Below are positions 10,992 through 24,772 of a stretch of DNA of 64,000 nt, piece by piece. The number at the start of each line of letters is the position of its first letter. Position 1 is the stretch's first letter. A program made the position numbers and the translations under genes. The stretch lies in assembly GCA_036250195.1 (NCBI GenBank), contig JAVHZZ010000001.1, forward strand, positions 375,702,707-375,766,706, written 5' to 3'. Source of the stretch: Mixophyes australis. Its lineage: Eukaryota > Chordata > Amphibia > Anura > Limnodynastidae. A model generated the notes under the pieces. The model was not told where the DNA came from, did no database searches, and was given only the letters and a program-made list of their open reading frames with translations.

Positions 10992-12535
10992 AAAAAAAAA
11001 ACATGTGAAATATAATAGATGCTGTAAGGCTATATGGCAAATTTTAACACTGTTCCATAGCAAACCACCCACTAGCAAGCCAGACCCAAACAGTGTATTT
11101 CTGTTGTTTGTTTGATAGATATAACAATTTTTGTCCTTCAGTTAAGCCTGCAGGAGACAGAGCTGTGCTACTTCTGATTTAAATGTCTGCTGATAGCGGA
11201 AATAAGAAGACAGAAAACCTCTCCTAAGAAACCTTGTACAACATTTTTGCATGCTGTTTAATAATGCCAAAAAACAAGTTAATAAGTCTGGTCAAAAGGT
11301 CTGTGTTTATAGTTTTTAAAATACATACGATTTACATCCCTTGTCAAATAATGTGTTAAAACTAGCCTGACAGTTACACCTATGACCCACATACCTTTGT
11401 GTGAGTTACTTAATTTACAATTCAGGATGTCTCAGAAAAACATCTACAGCTGAGCCCAGCTGTGCCGGTCTATAGGGACCCATTTTCTTCTTCTTTTCCA
11501 TTAGAACCAAGGGAATATTCTGGCATTTCTCTTTATTTGTAGAAATAGCGGATAGCTGTGTACTCCTCTGGTGGCCTGTTGTTGGTCTTGATGTACAATC
11601 ATGAACATGCAGAGTTCGTATTACATGGAACATAATTAGAGAACACGTTTCAATATATTTCAGGGGATGGATGGTTGGACGAAGATGGGAATAATCTGTG
11701 AGGTGTTAGGTCCAAAGAATTTGGAGAAAATGAAAGCAAGACATATGTTCGGGGTATTTAAAAAATTAAAATGATAACTGCAGGGAAATACTCATAGTGG
11801 CATTTTTATGGAGTTATATTTAACTTCTGCTAGAATTTTACTAATGGCTATAAAGCATTACCCAGTAAGCCTAGAAGGGGGTGGTTTACTCACACAAAAT
11901 GTTGCCTTTCAGTGTGGGGCACGGATAAAGGGTAAGCAAACATAGTGTACAGTCTGCTCAGATTTATGATGGTGATGTATATAAATGTTCAGCTTGTTAA
12001 AAGTAATAAAAGTTTTACCAGAGCAGTTATGTAGCTGAACTGTAATTTGCTTCTGCCTCCTGAAGATATCAGTTTAATAATACCCACCAGCTTGTTTAGA
12101 AACGTTCGCTGTAAAATGGAAAGAATTGATCATTAAATAGTTGATGCCGAGAATTCTCCACCACAATTTATACTAACTATAAAGTGTATTTTGTTTAAGC
12201 ATTCTTAATGTCTGCTTGTATGAGCACAGGCCAACTGCCATGAGACCATACTTTCCATGTCCTGTTTGTATGTACAAGCCAGAAAGTAGTCCTGTGTAAT
12301 AGCCGATAAAGTGATGGCTTCTTGATAACTTAAATAAGTGGAGTTTGTTAGTAAAGTAGTAGGGTCCAGGCCTGTCTGGGTGCCTTGGCCTGACTGTGTA
12401 GTGGGAGGAGCTTCCAAACTGGTGTGACCACTCCCCCTTTGGCGGCTATGGAAAGGGCCCCAAGAAGTTGCTGTACCGCGGCCCTGCTCATCCGTGCTGC
12501 ATAGAAACAAAAACATTACATAACCCTATCATGCC
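10992..12535. other. Spacer, nothing recognised
   Basis: AT-rich; no element with clear ends and no convincing coding frame. A 103-codon minus-strand frame at 12205-12516 has no recognisable motif. Confidence 0.45.
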
Positions 12536-13006
12536 ATGGGCCTGCTTCTGCTGACCACACATTGGCAGATCTGGTTGTTTGGATGGATTGAAAAATATCT
12601 TAATGTGGCTGATTTGGACAATCGGTTGTTGGGTAAGATTGGACAGATCTGAGTAACTTGCAATCGGGCAAACAATTGGAACACAGTGGGAAGTCCAATG
12701 AGGTTAATAGGCAATATGTTTCTGCAGCAAGGTTAATCGAAATCTTAATTGGATCAAACATTTTGGGCCCACCGTTGAAGGACCAACAGGTCAAGTATAA
12801 CATTGTTTTATAGTGGAAGAGATCAGACATGTTGCTCTTTGCTAACAAACAGACTCCTCACTATGATGTGCCTAAAATTAAACAGATGCGTTTTAGTATA
12901 AGCAAATAAACCATTCAGTCTGTAAAATATTTACATTATGTGTTATAAATGGTTTCTAATTAAGTACAATTTGCTTCTTTTTGTTAATATAGGTTATTTA
13001 TGTTCC

Positions 13007-14482
<1,476 letters not shown>

Positions 14483-14490
14483 GATAAAAG

Positions 14491-14781
14491 CATACTTGGC
14501 AACTCTCCCGGAATGCCCGGGAGACTCCCTAATTCTGGGTAGGTCTCCCGGACTCCCGGGAGAGCTGACAATTGTCCCGCATCAGCCCACTTCCCAGTGA
14601 AGTGGGCAGATTTGAAGCCTCCATGATATGATTCTCCGGAAATCGCATCATTTTGACAGCCCTCCCCCCCCCAGAGCTAAAATGATGCGTTTGCATAATT
14701 ATGTCAAGCGGGTGGGGCCAATTCATAGAGCCCCACCCCCTCACACCCATCTCTACACCAAGTTAATGGTTGGCAACTATG
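14491..14781. mobile_element. hAT-like MITE, CATACTTGCCAAC family (copy D)
   Basis: 291 bp, beginning catacttggcaactctcccg and ending ggttggcaactatg, with a perfect 8-bp duplication GATAAAAG (14483-14490 and 14782-14789). The subterminal CCCGGGAGA motif is repeated three times near the left end. Confidence 0.88.
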
Positions 14782-15401
14782 GATAAAAGACAGTGTCTGG
14801 GTAGGCCAAAGCTGAGGAATGAGGTCTGGCCTATTTTAGTGAGAGAGCTGTGGGAAGTTACATAGCAAACAACAGTTTGTCACTGCCATTTCTATCAGAT
14901 CCAAGTAGCCAGAGTAAACCCATCCAAATTGGGGAGACTGTGGCCTGGTACTGCCTGCTATTAGCAGCACTGTGTTGGTATTCAGACCTGTCAGAGGATT
15001 GGTCTACTGTACACCATTCTACACCACTTTGCATATCCCAAGAGGGGCTGAAAGCTTACAATATTCCTAAAGACTGGCTGGTAAATTTGATGCCCACCTG
15101 CCCCTGAACCAAGCCAGCCCCTGAATAATACTTGTTGTTTGTATGTTTCTCTTATATGTTAGTGTACACTTTTTATTGGGATTGTTATGTTAGACAGAAC
15201 TCAGGTGAAATCAGCTGAAATTGGACCTCAGGATAATCCTTTTCATTGGGTATCGTCATACCATCTCAGTACATGTTTTCAGCATCTTGAATCTTTGTGT
15301 ATTCTTCAAAAATATTCCTAGAAAATATATAGTACTAACAGCTATAGCAATCCAGTGTCTGTGTAGGAACAATAATGTAAACTTATAATATAATTTTACC
15401 T

Positions 15402-15505
15402 CATACTGGCCAACTCTCCCGGAACGCCTGGGTAGGTCTCCCAGACTCTGCCCAGTTCCTAGTGAAGTGGGCAGAATTAGAGCCAAAACGAAGCTGGCAA
15501 GTATG
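15402..15505. mobile_element. hAT-like MITE, CATACTTGCCAAC family, internally deleted (copy E)
   Basis: Only 104 bp between catactggccaac and ctggcaagtatg, with a perfect duplication TTTTACCT (15394-15401 and 15506-15513). Both termini and the TSD survive, so an internally deleted version was mobile. Confidence 0.86.
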
Positions 15506-15638
15506 TTTTACCTCCTGGTATTATTGGACTACAACACTCTCAATGACATATTGTTTAGACAATGTTACTGTAAGTGAAGGTATGTGTCATGTTTAGACTG
15601 AATCTATAACAACTGTAAATGGTTATATATATAAATAA

Positions 15639-15642
<4 letters not shown>

Positions 15643-15689
<47 letters not shown>
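15643..15689. repeat. (AT)n microsatellite
   Basis: Uninterrupted AT dinucleotides, preceded by a short AAAT-rich stretch. Confidence 0.95.
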
Positions 15690-15692
<3 letters not shown>

Positions 15693-16620
15693 TCTAAAAA
15701 AATTATATATATAATGATATAAAATATTGTGGATTTTCATCTAGCTGTTTTATTGGAGTAGGAAAAGATAAAAAAAAATCGCACTGAACCTAAATCAATT
15801 TCATCTAATGTTTGTTCTACCTCACATCTTATTTATTGTAGCAGGCTGACTGAGAAGTATTACTGCATAACGTTGATACTATGGGCTCATTCAAACATTC
15901 GTAAATAAACAAAGCAGATTTAGCCTAGATCTGTGTCTTATTAATACGCATGAAGTATGTGTGAATGAGTTACTGTGCATATGCTGTATGAGCATTTTTT
16001 AAGTTTGGAATGGTAAGTGCCCAAATCCTACCTTTATAATTTACGTATCTTACAAAGCCTCTACATTACATTGCATTTACAGATGCTTATAAAACCTAAT
16101 CTGGGAATGTTTACTCGCCATAACAAATGTGAATGTTTTAATATTTGAATTACATATAAAATGTGCATTTTTATGCATGTGTGAAAGGGCTGTATGTACT
16201 GAGATGTCACTTGGTGTCTGCAGTACTCCTCTGTCACATGTTATCACTATTATATCTCAGCTCTGTCATATCCAGAAGCAGCTTAAGTACTTAGACAGAC
16301 CCTGGGTTACTCTCCAAGCAAATCATAGAATAGTTCTGTTAAGATTGTATAGGTGTCTGTGTGTCTCGTGGTGATTAATTTCACATATACCTACAATGAC
16401 TGAACAAGTAATCCTCTCATAAATTTTGTATCCAGACAGCGGTGAGGACTGTGTGTTTCCATACTTCACATTATTAGAGAAGAGTGTAGGATGTAAGAAA
16501 GTGCGTTCACTTGTGCTTTCATATACTTTTTAAAATATTCTTTATTAACTGTGGGTTTTCTTTGTTTGATTTATACATTTACATATTACACGCTGTTACA
16601 TGTAATTGTGATAAAACCAT
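15690..16620. other. Spacer, nothing recognised
   Basis: AT-rich sequence; an 81-codon plus-strand frame at 16129-16374 lacks any recognisable feature. Confidence 0.45.
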
Positions 16621-16625
16621 ACTTT

Positions 16626-16800
16626 GGGATATATTTACTAAACTGCGGGTTTGAGAAAGTGGAGATGTTGCCTATAGCAGCCAATCAGATTCTAACTGTC
16701 ATTTTGTAGAATGTATTAAATGAATGATAACTAGAATCTGATTGGTTGCTATAAGCAACATCTCCACTTTCTCAAACCCCCAGTTTAGTAAATATACCCC
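16626..16800. mobile_element. Foldback MITE (GTTGCCTATAGCAACC family)
   Basis: 175 bp with ends gggatatatttactaaactg and cagtttagtaaatatacccc. The arms gagaaagtggagatgttgcc and its complement are well preserved. A clean target duplication is not evident. Closest to the copy at 9993. Confidence 0.78.
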
Positions 16801-17149
16801 AAAGTGTCACTAATGTGTTGGGTCGCACATAAATAGTTAATATGTCATGAGCAGAATTATAGTCACATTGCTTTTCTAATGAGGTTTATTGTTTAGATGT
16901 ATAGACACACATATAACAATCAATACATTCACCTATTGGTTATGTAATCGTTTTAAATGAATTACCGTCTTCCTTGTAATGAAGATTAGATTATAGATTA
17001 CCAGAACATGTATGTGTAACAAGAAGCAAGTGTAAAACGTAATTATTATTATTTTTTATTTATTATGATTCCTTTCACTCTTTTTTGTAGCAGCGGTCTC
17101 TTTTTCTCATTGCCTTACTTGCTCTGCATCCTAATACACATTAGGCTGA

Positions 17150-17530
17150 TCTCATCCGAGATCAGCATACATAAGCACAAGGAAGCTGATTAAGCTTATT
17201 TCAGTGCAGCGGAGTATTGTCCCAGTCACAGCTGCCCTCCCTGATTGACATGCCAATATCTCAAAAGAAGCTACCCTGCTGATTCAATCATGTTTTGTCT
17301 TCTGTCATAAATGCATCACACGTATTCCACTCAGTTCATAAACCCAAAGGGAGAGCTGATAAAAGCTGCCCCTTGCCACAGAGCCTTTGAACAACTGAAA
17401 AAGTACAAAAAGAAAGCAGCTGAGCTCATTCGCTCCCATCCTGGTGGTCGGGTGCAAGTGCGGGAAAAATGGAAATATTATATACATGGAAGAGCTCTCT
17501 GTTTTGTTTAAACGAGACAGATACTGATTC
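17150..17530. other. Repeat-free island, candidate conserved non-coding element or exon
   Basis: More GC-balanced than its surroundings and free of the repeat families seen elsewhere. It contains TGATTGACAT (a PBX/homeodomain-like site), two CAGCTG E-boxes, and a 66-codon ATG frame at 17311-17511 whose product is lysine/arginine-rich. Neither regulatory nor coding status can be decided here; I do not recognise the peptide. Confidence 0.3.
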
Positions 17531-17814
17531 AGAAATCCCATTTCAATAAAGGAAGTGTATCATGTATCAACAGCTCTGCAAATATAATGAAACATTTTGC
17601 AGGATGTACATTTTTCACCACAACAGTAAACTTCTTGGCTTATAGGCACATTCAGCACACAGAGCCACACTATCTTCCTAACTACAGGGACAAATGTAGG
17701 ATTTCTAGATGGGGATTTCTAAATGCTTGATTTTGGAACAAAATAAAACAAAAAAGTACCACAAAAGTAATAGTATTTGAAAAATAAAATGTATATAAAT
17801 GTAATTAGGTAGTG

Positions 17815-18548
17815 TTATTAGTATTATTATTGTAGATTTGTAAGGCGCCACAGTGCTCCTCAGCAGCGTACAATAGGGTAAACAGTACATACATAAAACA
17901 GGGACATACAAGGTAGACAAAATAAATGCAGACATGAAAACAATGGGTATGAAGGAACCTGCTCATTAGAGATTTTACATTCTAAAGGGAAGAGGGCACA
18001 GCTGAAACAAGAGGAGCGAGTGTGGCTCAGAGTGGAGATTGGGATAGCTGTGAGGGTGTATTAGTGTGAATAGTAACATCATGGATAAGGTAAGCTTTAA
18101 AAAAAGAGAAGGTTTTTTTAGAGAACGTCTAAAGACTTGAAGGCTGTGGGAAAGCCTGATTAGGCATGGTAGGGAATTCCATAAGTGGGGACAGGGGAGG
18201 GTTGGTGAATTTTAGCCCAGGAGCATTTCAAGGGAAAAAAAAAGCATGTGGCCCAGTGACCCAGCCCAAGGTTGCCCACTATGGGAAAGGCCTGTGGGCC
18301 AGATGCCCCCCAGCCCAGCCAGCCCCTGAGTGGGGAGCAGCTCGGGAGGAGTCTTGTAGGCGTGAGTGAGAAGTGGTTACCAGAGATGAGACAATGCGCA
18401 GGTCAGAGGTAGATCTAAGAGAGCAGGAGGGAGAGTATTTTGATATGAGATTTGAGATGTATGAAGGGGTGGTATTGTTGAGGGCTTTGTAAGTAAGGGT
18501 GACTAAGTTGGATTCTGGTAGTTTCAAAGCTAGTGCTTTGTACATCAT
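17815..18548 (-). pseudogene. L2-like LINE 3' end: ORF2 C-terminus and 3' tail, interrupted
   Basis: Read on the minus strand from about 18548, it encodes LTYKALNN, SYISNLISKYSPS and SRLQDSSRAAP, which fit the C-terminal end of L2/CR1-type LINE reverse-transcriptase ORFs. After the insertion at 18192-18328 the same theme resumes (NSLP...FRRSLKK at about 18110-18180). Downstream (17815-17960) is the 3' UTR, ending in a tail that matches the SINE tail (TACGCTGCTGAGG...GTGGCGCC, then AATAATAAT). The copy is 5'-truncated, has stops and frame changes, and is dead. LINE clade is inferred from motif memory. Confidence 0.7.
18192..18328. mobile_element. hAT-like MITE (CAGGGG ends) nested in the LINE
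   Basis: 137 bp starting caggggagggttgg and ending ccagccagcccctg, inverted at the ends. It is flanked by a perfect 8-bp duplication AGTGGGGA (18184-18191 and 18329-18336). Removing it and one TSD restores continuity of the LINE homology. Confidence 0.88.
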
Positions 18549-18608
18549 CAGTAATCCCCCCAGTGAGACTGCAGAGGAGCATCGGTAATTTACTTTCTTT
18601 ATCTTCTT

Positions 18609-18641
18609 GTTAATGGTGGCTTCTTTTTAGCCACCATTAAC
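18609..18641. other. Perfect 13-bp hairpin
   Basis: gttaatggtggct (18609-18621) and agccaccattaac (18629-18641) are perfectly complementary around a 7-nt T-rich loop. No adjacent gene gives it a role. Confidence 0.6.
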
Positions 18642-19208
18642 TACCCACAATATACGGATGAGCATCACACTTTTTTCTGATTGAATTGTACACTTTTCCA
18701 GAACTTGCGGGTGCATGCACCATGCCAAGTTTTCACAGTCCAGTTGAGCAGTCACTTTGTGCGACAATTTGCTAATTTTTGCTCCACAGTTTGAGTGCAC
18801 ATACCTGTAATAATAAAAACAATAAGAGGACATCAAGGCTGCCGTTACTTACATACAACAGTTTTACATTTTGACTTTTTTATTGCATTGACTTATCTGT
18901 GCTATGTGCTTCTTCTATAAGATGTGACTGAAGGCGTTCCATTGAAACCAGTATCAGAGTACTGTTTACTGCCACCCTTGAGGCTCTGCAGACTACAGCT
19001 ATATATACTATATAGTTATATATAGCAAATATACACAGTCTTCAGTCCCTCCATTGTAATTTTCCACTCAATAAAATAAATTCTTATTTTTACATCTGCA
19101 TAATGGGGCTTATTAATGTACCTGTCCCATACAACACAAGGAATGCATCAATATACTCAGGTTCTCCCCCCATCCTGACCAGATAGTGGCATTGTCCAGA
19201 AAAGTGCA
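18642..19208. other. Spacer, nothing recognised
   Basis: No element boundaries or coding signal identified. Confidence 0.45.
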
Positions 19209-19216
19209 TGTGCAGC

Positions 19217-19608
19217 CAGGCCCGGCGCTCCCATTAGGCAAGGTTAGGCACTTGCCTAGGGCGCCGGGCTCTGGAGGGCGACACAGAATTCTAAAATACT
19301 TTAAAACTGTGCGGCGACCGCTGACCATACCTGTCACGGCCGCCGCACAGCATTCAGATGGACGGGGAGGGGGGGAAGAGGCTATTTTGTCCCCACCGCC
19401 GCCTCTCTGCTCCATCTCCTCCCCTCTAGTGTCAGTAAGTGGAGGGGAGGAGACGGAGCAGAGAGGCGGCGGTGGTGAGACAAAGTAAGGAGAGGAGGGA
19501 GGAGGGCGGCGATTTTTGCGGGGGGGGGGGGGGGGCGGGCGATTTTTGCGGGGGGGCGCCGCTTTTTTAAAAATGCCTAGGGCGCCGTGGACCCTAGCAC
19601 CGGCCCTG
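19217..19608. mobile_element. hAT-like non-autonomous element (CAGGGCCGG ends)
   Basis: 392 bp starting caggcccggcgctc and ending gcaccggccctg, with a perfect 8-bp duplication TGTGCAGC (19209-19216 and 19609-19616). The subterminal 'TTGCCTAGGGCGCC' motif occurs inverted near both ends. An internal GC-rich palindrome (about 19390-19475) and a G-run (19520-19535) lie inside. The 173- and 100-codon frames across it are incidental. Confidence 0.9.
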
Positions 19609-19616
19609 TGTGCAGC

Positions 19617-20392
19617 CTTTAGAATCTGGTACAAAAACAGAAGGACAAACCTTGTTGTTGCCTATGAATGCTTAGAAAGTTGATAAGATTTAGCCTATAA
19701 AATTGTTTAACCAGAGACATATTATTCAAATAACTTTTAAAGGGAATTAAGAGAAATATATAAGCAAAGCTTTTAGTATAAATTTAGTAAAATTACAAGC
19801 CACAGTTACAAACTACAATGCTTAGCGCCCACAAAGAAATATTATTTTAGTGGGACTGGAACTGTCTGCGTTAGAAGAGGAGTCATTATTTAAATAATAC
19901 AATTGCTCTTTGAATTAAGAACTAATCCTATATTAAATGTAACCATTCAAAATATGAGGGTAAAATACAGCATTCAGACTAAACTAGACTGTCCACTGTA
20001 AATATGTTAAAAAGTAACATGTAATATAATATCCTCCAAAACAATAATCGCCACATCCCACAGCTATTAGACAGTTTGTAAGGAGTACTGACATATGACA
20101 AAAAGCTCAAACAACTAAGCATGTAAATTCACCATTGCTTACAGCAAACATACCAACATCCAGAACCAGTAGAAATTGGCTGCCCATGCTGCCATACCAC
20201 TTGTGGATTGGTTGATGACCTCACTCACGTACCACTACTAGGACTGGAAATGAGGGACAATAGACAACTGCGTATCATGTTTAAATAAAATTGCTTACAG
20301 TTAATCTTTGCAATTAAATACTCATCTTTAATAAACATCAACTCATATAATGAGAACTGCATTTAATTTACAGACAAATTATACTGTAATTA
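19617..20392. other. Spacer, nothing recognised
   Basis: AT-rich, with no coding or repeat structure identified. Confidence 0.45.
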
Positions 20393-21115
20393 AAATAGAA
20401 ATATTTTAAAGGGCAAAACTGTAGGCACATTCCCTCTACAATGTTTGTTCTCCTGGAGTTTCCCCTATCATTTTCGTTACACTCGGACTTCTCCCTTTTT
20501 ATACCCCAGCCACACCGCAGAAGACAATTAATTGACATAGTCGTCGACCCAGCTCTATTTATAGAGTAGAATTTCCGAAAGTTCAGAAATGAAAGACACA
20601 TGGCCTTATGTAGTCTTGGACACAATTTCCGCAAAAATTGCAGGCATAAATTACATCCATAAAATATAAACATTATATGTAGCATGCTGAGTCAGATGTA
20701 TCTCAGCTCATCATCACCGTTATCGCTTTGTATCTTACACCAGGGATAGAGCACCTGCAACACATATGTATCCTGACAGGTGTATCTGTGTCTGCGTCTA
20801 GGTCTACATCGGTTGCATTTACTTGAGCATACCCTTACTCTATGTGGCGTATACTTGCACGCTCCATGCCTCTCCTGATCCTCCTCTATAAGCTGTACTA
20901 TACACAAGATGCAAACATAAGTTTTTTTTCGTGGTGGTGAAATTCCTATTTTACGCTGTGCAAATCGACTTGCGACCAACTCTACATGGGGCCCACACTG
21001 CGGAATGGTGAAGCAAAACTTAAACTCATTGTATCGCTGGCGAATGGTACATCCGGGAAATGTCCTGTTCTGCCACAACAGTCAATTCGCACAAAATTCT
21101 GTCACAACTTCGCTC
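20393..21115 (-). other. Unassigned block with two minus-strand ORFs, one Cys-rich
   Basis: Two adjacent minus-strand frames of 128 codons (20692-21078) and 105 codons (20368-20685). The 128-codon product has clustered cysteines (CILC, then C at intervals ending CSSKCNRC) followed by an Arg-rich stretch (RPRRRHR). This could be a degenerate zinc-binding transposase tail or chance. No family was recognised. Confidence 0.25.
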
Positions 21116-22120
21116 ATTTCTAATGACAGCATAGCACGCTTTAATGATAGATACCCCTTGCCATTTTAAAATCGGGTGTCATATGTGTTTGTGTTAGCTG
21201 TCAGACTTCCTAATGAGAAGGTAAATATTTTCAAACCAGTTTTGCAACAGTGATAAAAGTGTGTCAGGGAGTAAACTGTAAAGCACAGAGGGTTTGTGTC
21301 CACAGTATTTGTGTGCAGCTTGCTTCAACAGAGGCCATAGACCTTCTTTGTAGGGGGCTTGTCATTTACAGCACAGCCTGTTGTTGCCCTGGTATGAATG
21401 GCCTCTGAGAGCCCTCACACATTGTTGTCTAAACTGTGTAAATTAATGAAGTGACAGGGCTGGTAACCCCCATCCACTTCAAGAAGGAACCAAGCTAAGT
21501 CCTTCACATTTCCTTTTGAGAAGTATATGAATTAGAAAGCAGTGCATACAAAGCACTTTGGAGCCTCCTTTCTTCTCATCTGATGTATTAGCCTGCAGTT
21601 TACTATTATATTATGTTTTTATTTTAAAGCATATATTAGTCACTTTTTGTTGTTGGAGTTAACATTATAATTACACTCCATATTTGTACTTTATATACTG
21701 AGGCCCAATATAAATGCTAGATAACATTGTGTTTGAAAAATAATTACTGTAATGTCTATCAGGAAATTTGCATACAGTAAAGGGCAAAGTGTACAATAAA
21801 AGATTAAAAAGCATTGAAGTAATACAGGAATGTCCTCATAATGCAGTAATTAAATACAAGCTTCAGGAAAAGTTTGGCTCTGTCCTAAGATGCACAACTC
21901 ACATAATTAAAATCAGTATATTGTGTGTACAAGGAGGGGCATGGTCAAAATGCATAGGGATGTGATCACATAATTTTGGATCATGCCACATCACTTGGGA
22001 GTTCCGACTCATTGCTTCTAAAGCACCAGGCCTCCACCAATCCCCTTCCACTCCATAAAGACACTTCTTTAATGCCACACTTTCCTGCCACTGGTACACG
22101 CTGCATTGAAGGGGCAATCA
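21116..22120. other. Spacer, nothing recognised
   Basis: No coding signal or defined repeats. Confidence 0.45.
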
Positions 22121-22130
22121 ACAGAGGGCA

Positions 22131-22211
22131 CACCTCCCAACTGTCCTGGAAACGGGACAAAAGTTCTGATACGCAGTACGTCCTCCTCAAATCGGGACAT
22201 TTTTGAGGTGT
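22131..22211. mobile_element. Short TIR element with ACACCTC/GAGGTGT ends
   Basis: The left end acacctcccaactgtcctgg and right end gggacatttttgaggtgt are roughly inverted and carry GGGAC/GTCC subterminal motifs. A related fragment lies at about 38303-38335 (acctcccaaatgtcccgatt). The target duplication is unclear and boundaries are approximate. Confidence 0.45.
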
Positions 22212-22230
22212 AGAGAGGAGTGGAATCTTC

Positions 22231-23788
22231 ATAATTGTCCCACAAAATATTCACTTAATTCCGTATTTGTCCATGGAATTTTGAATTATTCCCTGGCGAA
22301 CTACGGCCTTGTGTGCTCTCAGTCCAACCAAATCACATGGCAGAATGAATTGAGCCTTTGTCGCCTCAGCTTTATTCATAGACTATAATGAAATGTACAT
22401 TTACTAATACAGTGTGGAATGGTGAAGCAAAAGCGGAACTTAAAGATTGTATGGCTACAACACAATTCAAATTGTACTAAACTTTAATTATTTTGTTCAT
22501 TGCTACTTCTGACACGGATGGTATCCCAATATATAAAATATTATCAGTGGGCAGGATCATAATCACAAGACAATGCAATCATCATCATCATCATCATAAT
22601 TTATTTATAATGCATTAAGTTTTTAACAGGTACTTTAGTTGACAATTAACTTGTACAGCACGAGCAATAAAGCATTATTGTAATTAATAAAAAATGGATC
22701 CAGAACACAAAACAAGTGTGATAAGTGTTTCTATACAAGTGATTCTATAAAGTTGTCAGTTTTAAATAAATGTTTTACCCAAATACACAAAACAGAGTAC
22801 TCCAACGTTCAGCTATCATATGGATTATTTCTGGGGAAAATAGTTAAAGCCAAATTGTAAAAAAAATTAGTGCAGCCCCATCTTAGTCTATAATTATCAG
22901 GCTAAGTAATTAGTATATCTATTATAAATACCGGACTAGTGTAGGATCACTATTTATCCTACTTTGAATTCAGTTACAGTGAGCTTGAGATTTCAACACA
23001 GAGTTTGTGATTACAAGGTCAGATTCATGTGAAAATAAGCAGTGTACACCCTTGTTATTATTCTCCATCAGTTCTATATTGTGTTATAGGGAGATGGCAG
23101 AAATACATTCAGTAATGCAGGTAACTGAAGAAAACGCGTACGTAGTGAGATCTTAAGACTTTGTCGATATTTTACTTTAAATAAACAAGTACATTTGCTT
23201 GTCCAAAAACGTACACAAACAATTTAAAACATCTAAACTATTTGTGGAAATCAGGGACACGTGGCAAATTTGAGTGAATCGCATATATATCGGAAATTGC
23301 TGCAAGTAGATAATGCAATAAACACTTTTGTATCATAGCAGTGAGCAATGATTATAGTGCATCCCAGTCAGTTCATGCACGTAGAGAGAAATGTGTTATA
23401 CTTAATACAGTACATTATGTCATTTTTTTCCCTGTGTGCTGGTTTGAGCTCAGAACTATTTTCTCAAGTTGGTTCCATGTTCCTGTTGGCTACAATGTTG
23501 CTGATGAAGCAGTGAGACAGTTCTCTAATGGGAAGTATAACCACAAACAGAGCAGTGTTTGATCTTTTCTAATATTTCCTTTAGTTTAGAAGACTAAGCA
23601 CAATAGAAAGTATATTTTATTAGGTCATATGAAATACAAATAAACACAGACGACGTGTCATAACTCTTGGTTTATACTTGGAATTTTAGAGTTAAACTCA
23701 CTAGCAATTTAACAATGGAAGCCAAAGGAGAGAGAAGTAACATGACAATACAACAGACACAGAACAGTTTTATATAGGGTATGAAAAT
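22231..23788. other. AT-rich spacer, nothing recognised
   Basis: A CAT-trinucleotide stretch with an atttatttata motif at 22578-22615 may be a SINE tail scrap. Otherwise featureless. Confidence 0.45.
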
Positions 23789-24772
23789 CATCCGACTGCT
23801 CTTTGGAGGCCCTTCTCATCTGACTGCTCTTCTGAGGCCCCCCTGTTACCTGACTGCTCTTTGGAGGCCCCTTTCTCATTAGAATGCTTTTCTGAACCCG
23901 CTCTCTTATCTGACTGCTCTTCTGAGGCTCCTCTCATTAGAATGCTTTTCTGAGGGCCCCTCTTTCATCTGAATGCTCTGCCGAGGTCGCTCTCTCATCT
24001 GACTGCTCTTCTGAGGCCCCTCTCTCATCTGACTGCTCTTTGGAGGCCCTTTTCTCATTAGAATGCTCTTCTGAATGCGCTCTCTTATCTGACTGCTCTT
24101 CTGAGGCTACTCTCATAAGAATGTTTTTCTGAGGACCCCTCTTTCATCTGACTGCTCTTCTGAGGCCCCACTCACATCTGACTGCTATTCTGAGGCCACT
24201 TTCTCATCTTAATGCTATTCTGAGGCCACTTTCTCATCTGAATGCACTTCTGAGGCCACTTTCTCATCTGAATGCTCTTCTGAGGCCCCTCTCTCATCTG
24301 AATGTTCTTCTGAGGCCCCTCTCTCATCTGACTGCTCTTCTGAGGCTCCTCTCATTAGAATGCTTTTCTGAGGGCCCCTCTTTCATCTGAATGCTCTGCC
24401 GAGGTCGCTCTCTCATCTGACTGCTCTTCTGAGGCCCCTCTCTCATCTGACTGCTCTTTGGAGGCCCTTTTCTCATTAGAATGTTCTTCTGAACGCGCTC
24501 TCTTATCTGACTGCTCTTCTGAGGCTACTCTCATAAGAATGTTTTTCTGAGGGCCCCTCTTTCATCTGACTGCTCTTCTGAGGCCCCACTCACATCTGAC
24601 TGCTATTCTGAGGCCACTTTCTCATCTTAATGCTATTCTGAGGCCACTTTCTCATCTGAATGCACTTCTGAGGCCACTTTCTCATCTGAATGCTCTTCTG
24701 AGGCCCCTCTCTCATCTGACTGCTCTTCTGAGGCTGCTCCCTTATCTGACTGCTCTTCTGAGGGCCCCTCTT
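23789..24772. repeat. About 30-bp minisatellite with higher-order duplication
   Basis: About 33 units with consensus near ctgactgctcttctgaggcc followed by cctctctcat, with variant units (tttggaggcc, gccgaggtcg, ctgaacgcgc). A run of 14 units starting at 23911 recurs in the same order at 24329, giving a higher-order period of about 418 bp. The minus-strand 93-codon frame at 24590-24871 simply reads 10-residue repeats across the array. Confidence 0.93.

Noticed and set aside
19113..19634. 173-codon minus-strand Pro-rich ORF
   Set aside because: Spans the GC-rich hAT-like element and the poly-G tract; low-complexity by-product.
23789..24772. CRISPR-like array
   Set aside because: Units are contiguous with no unique spacers, and the context is vertebrate.
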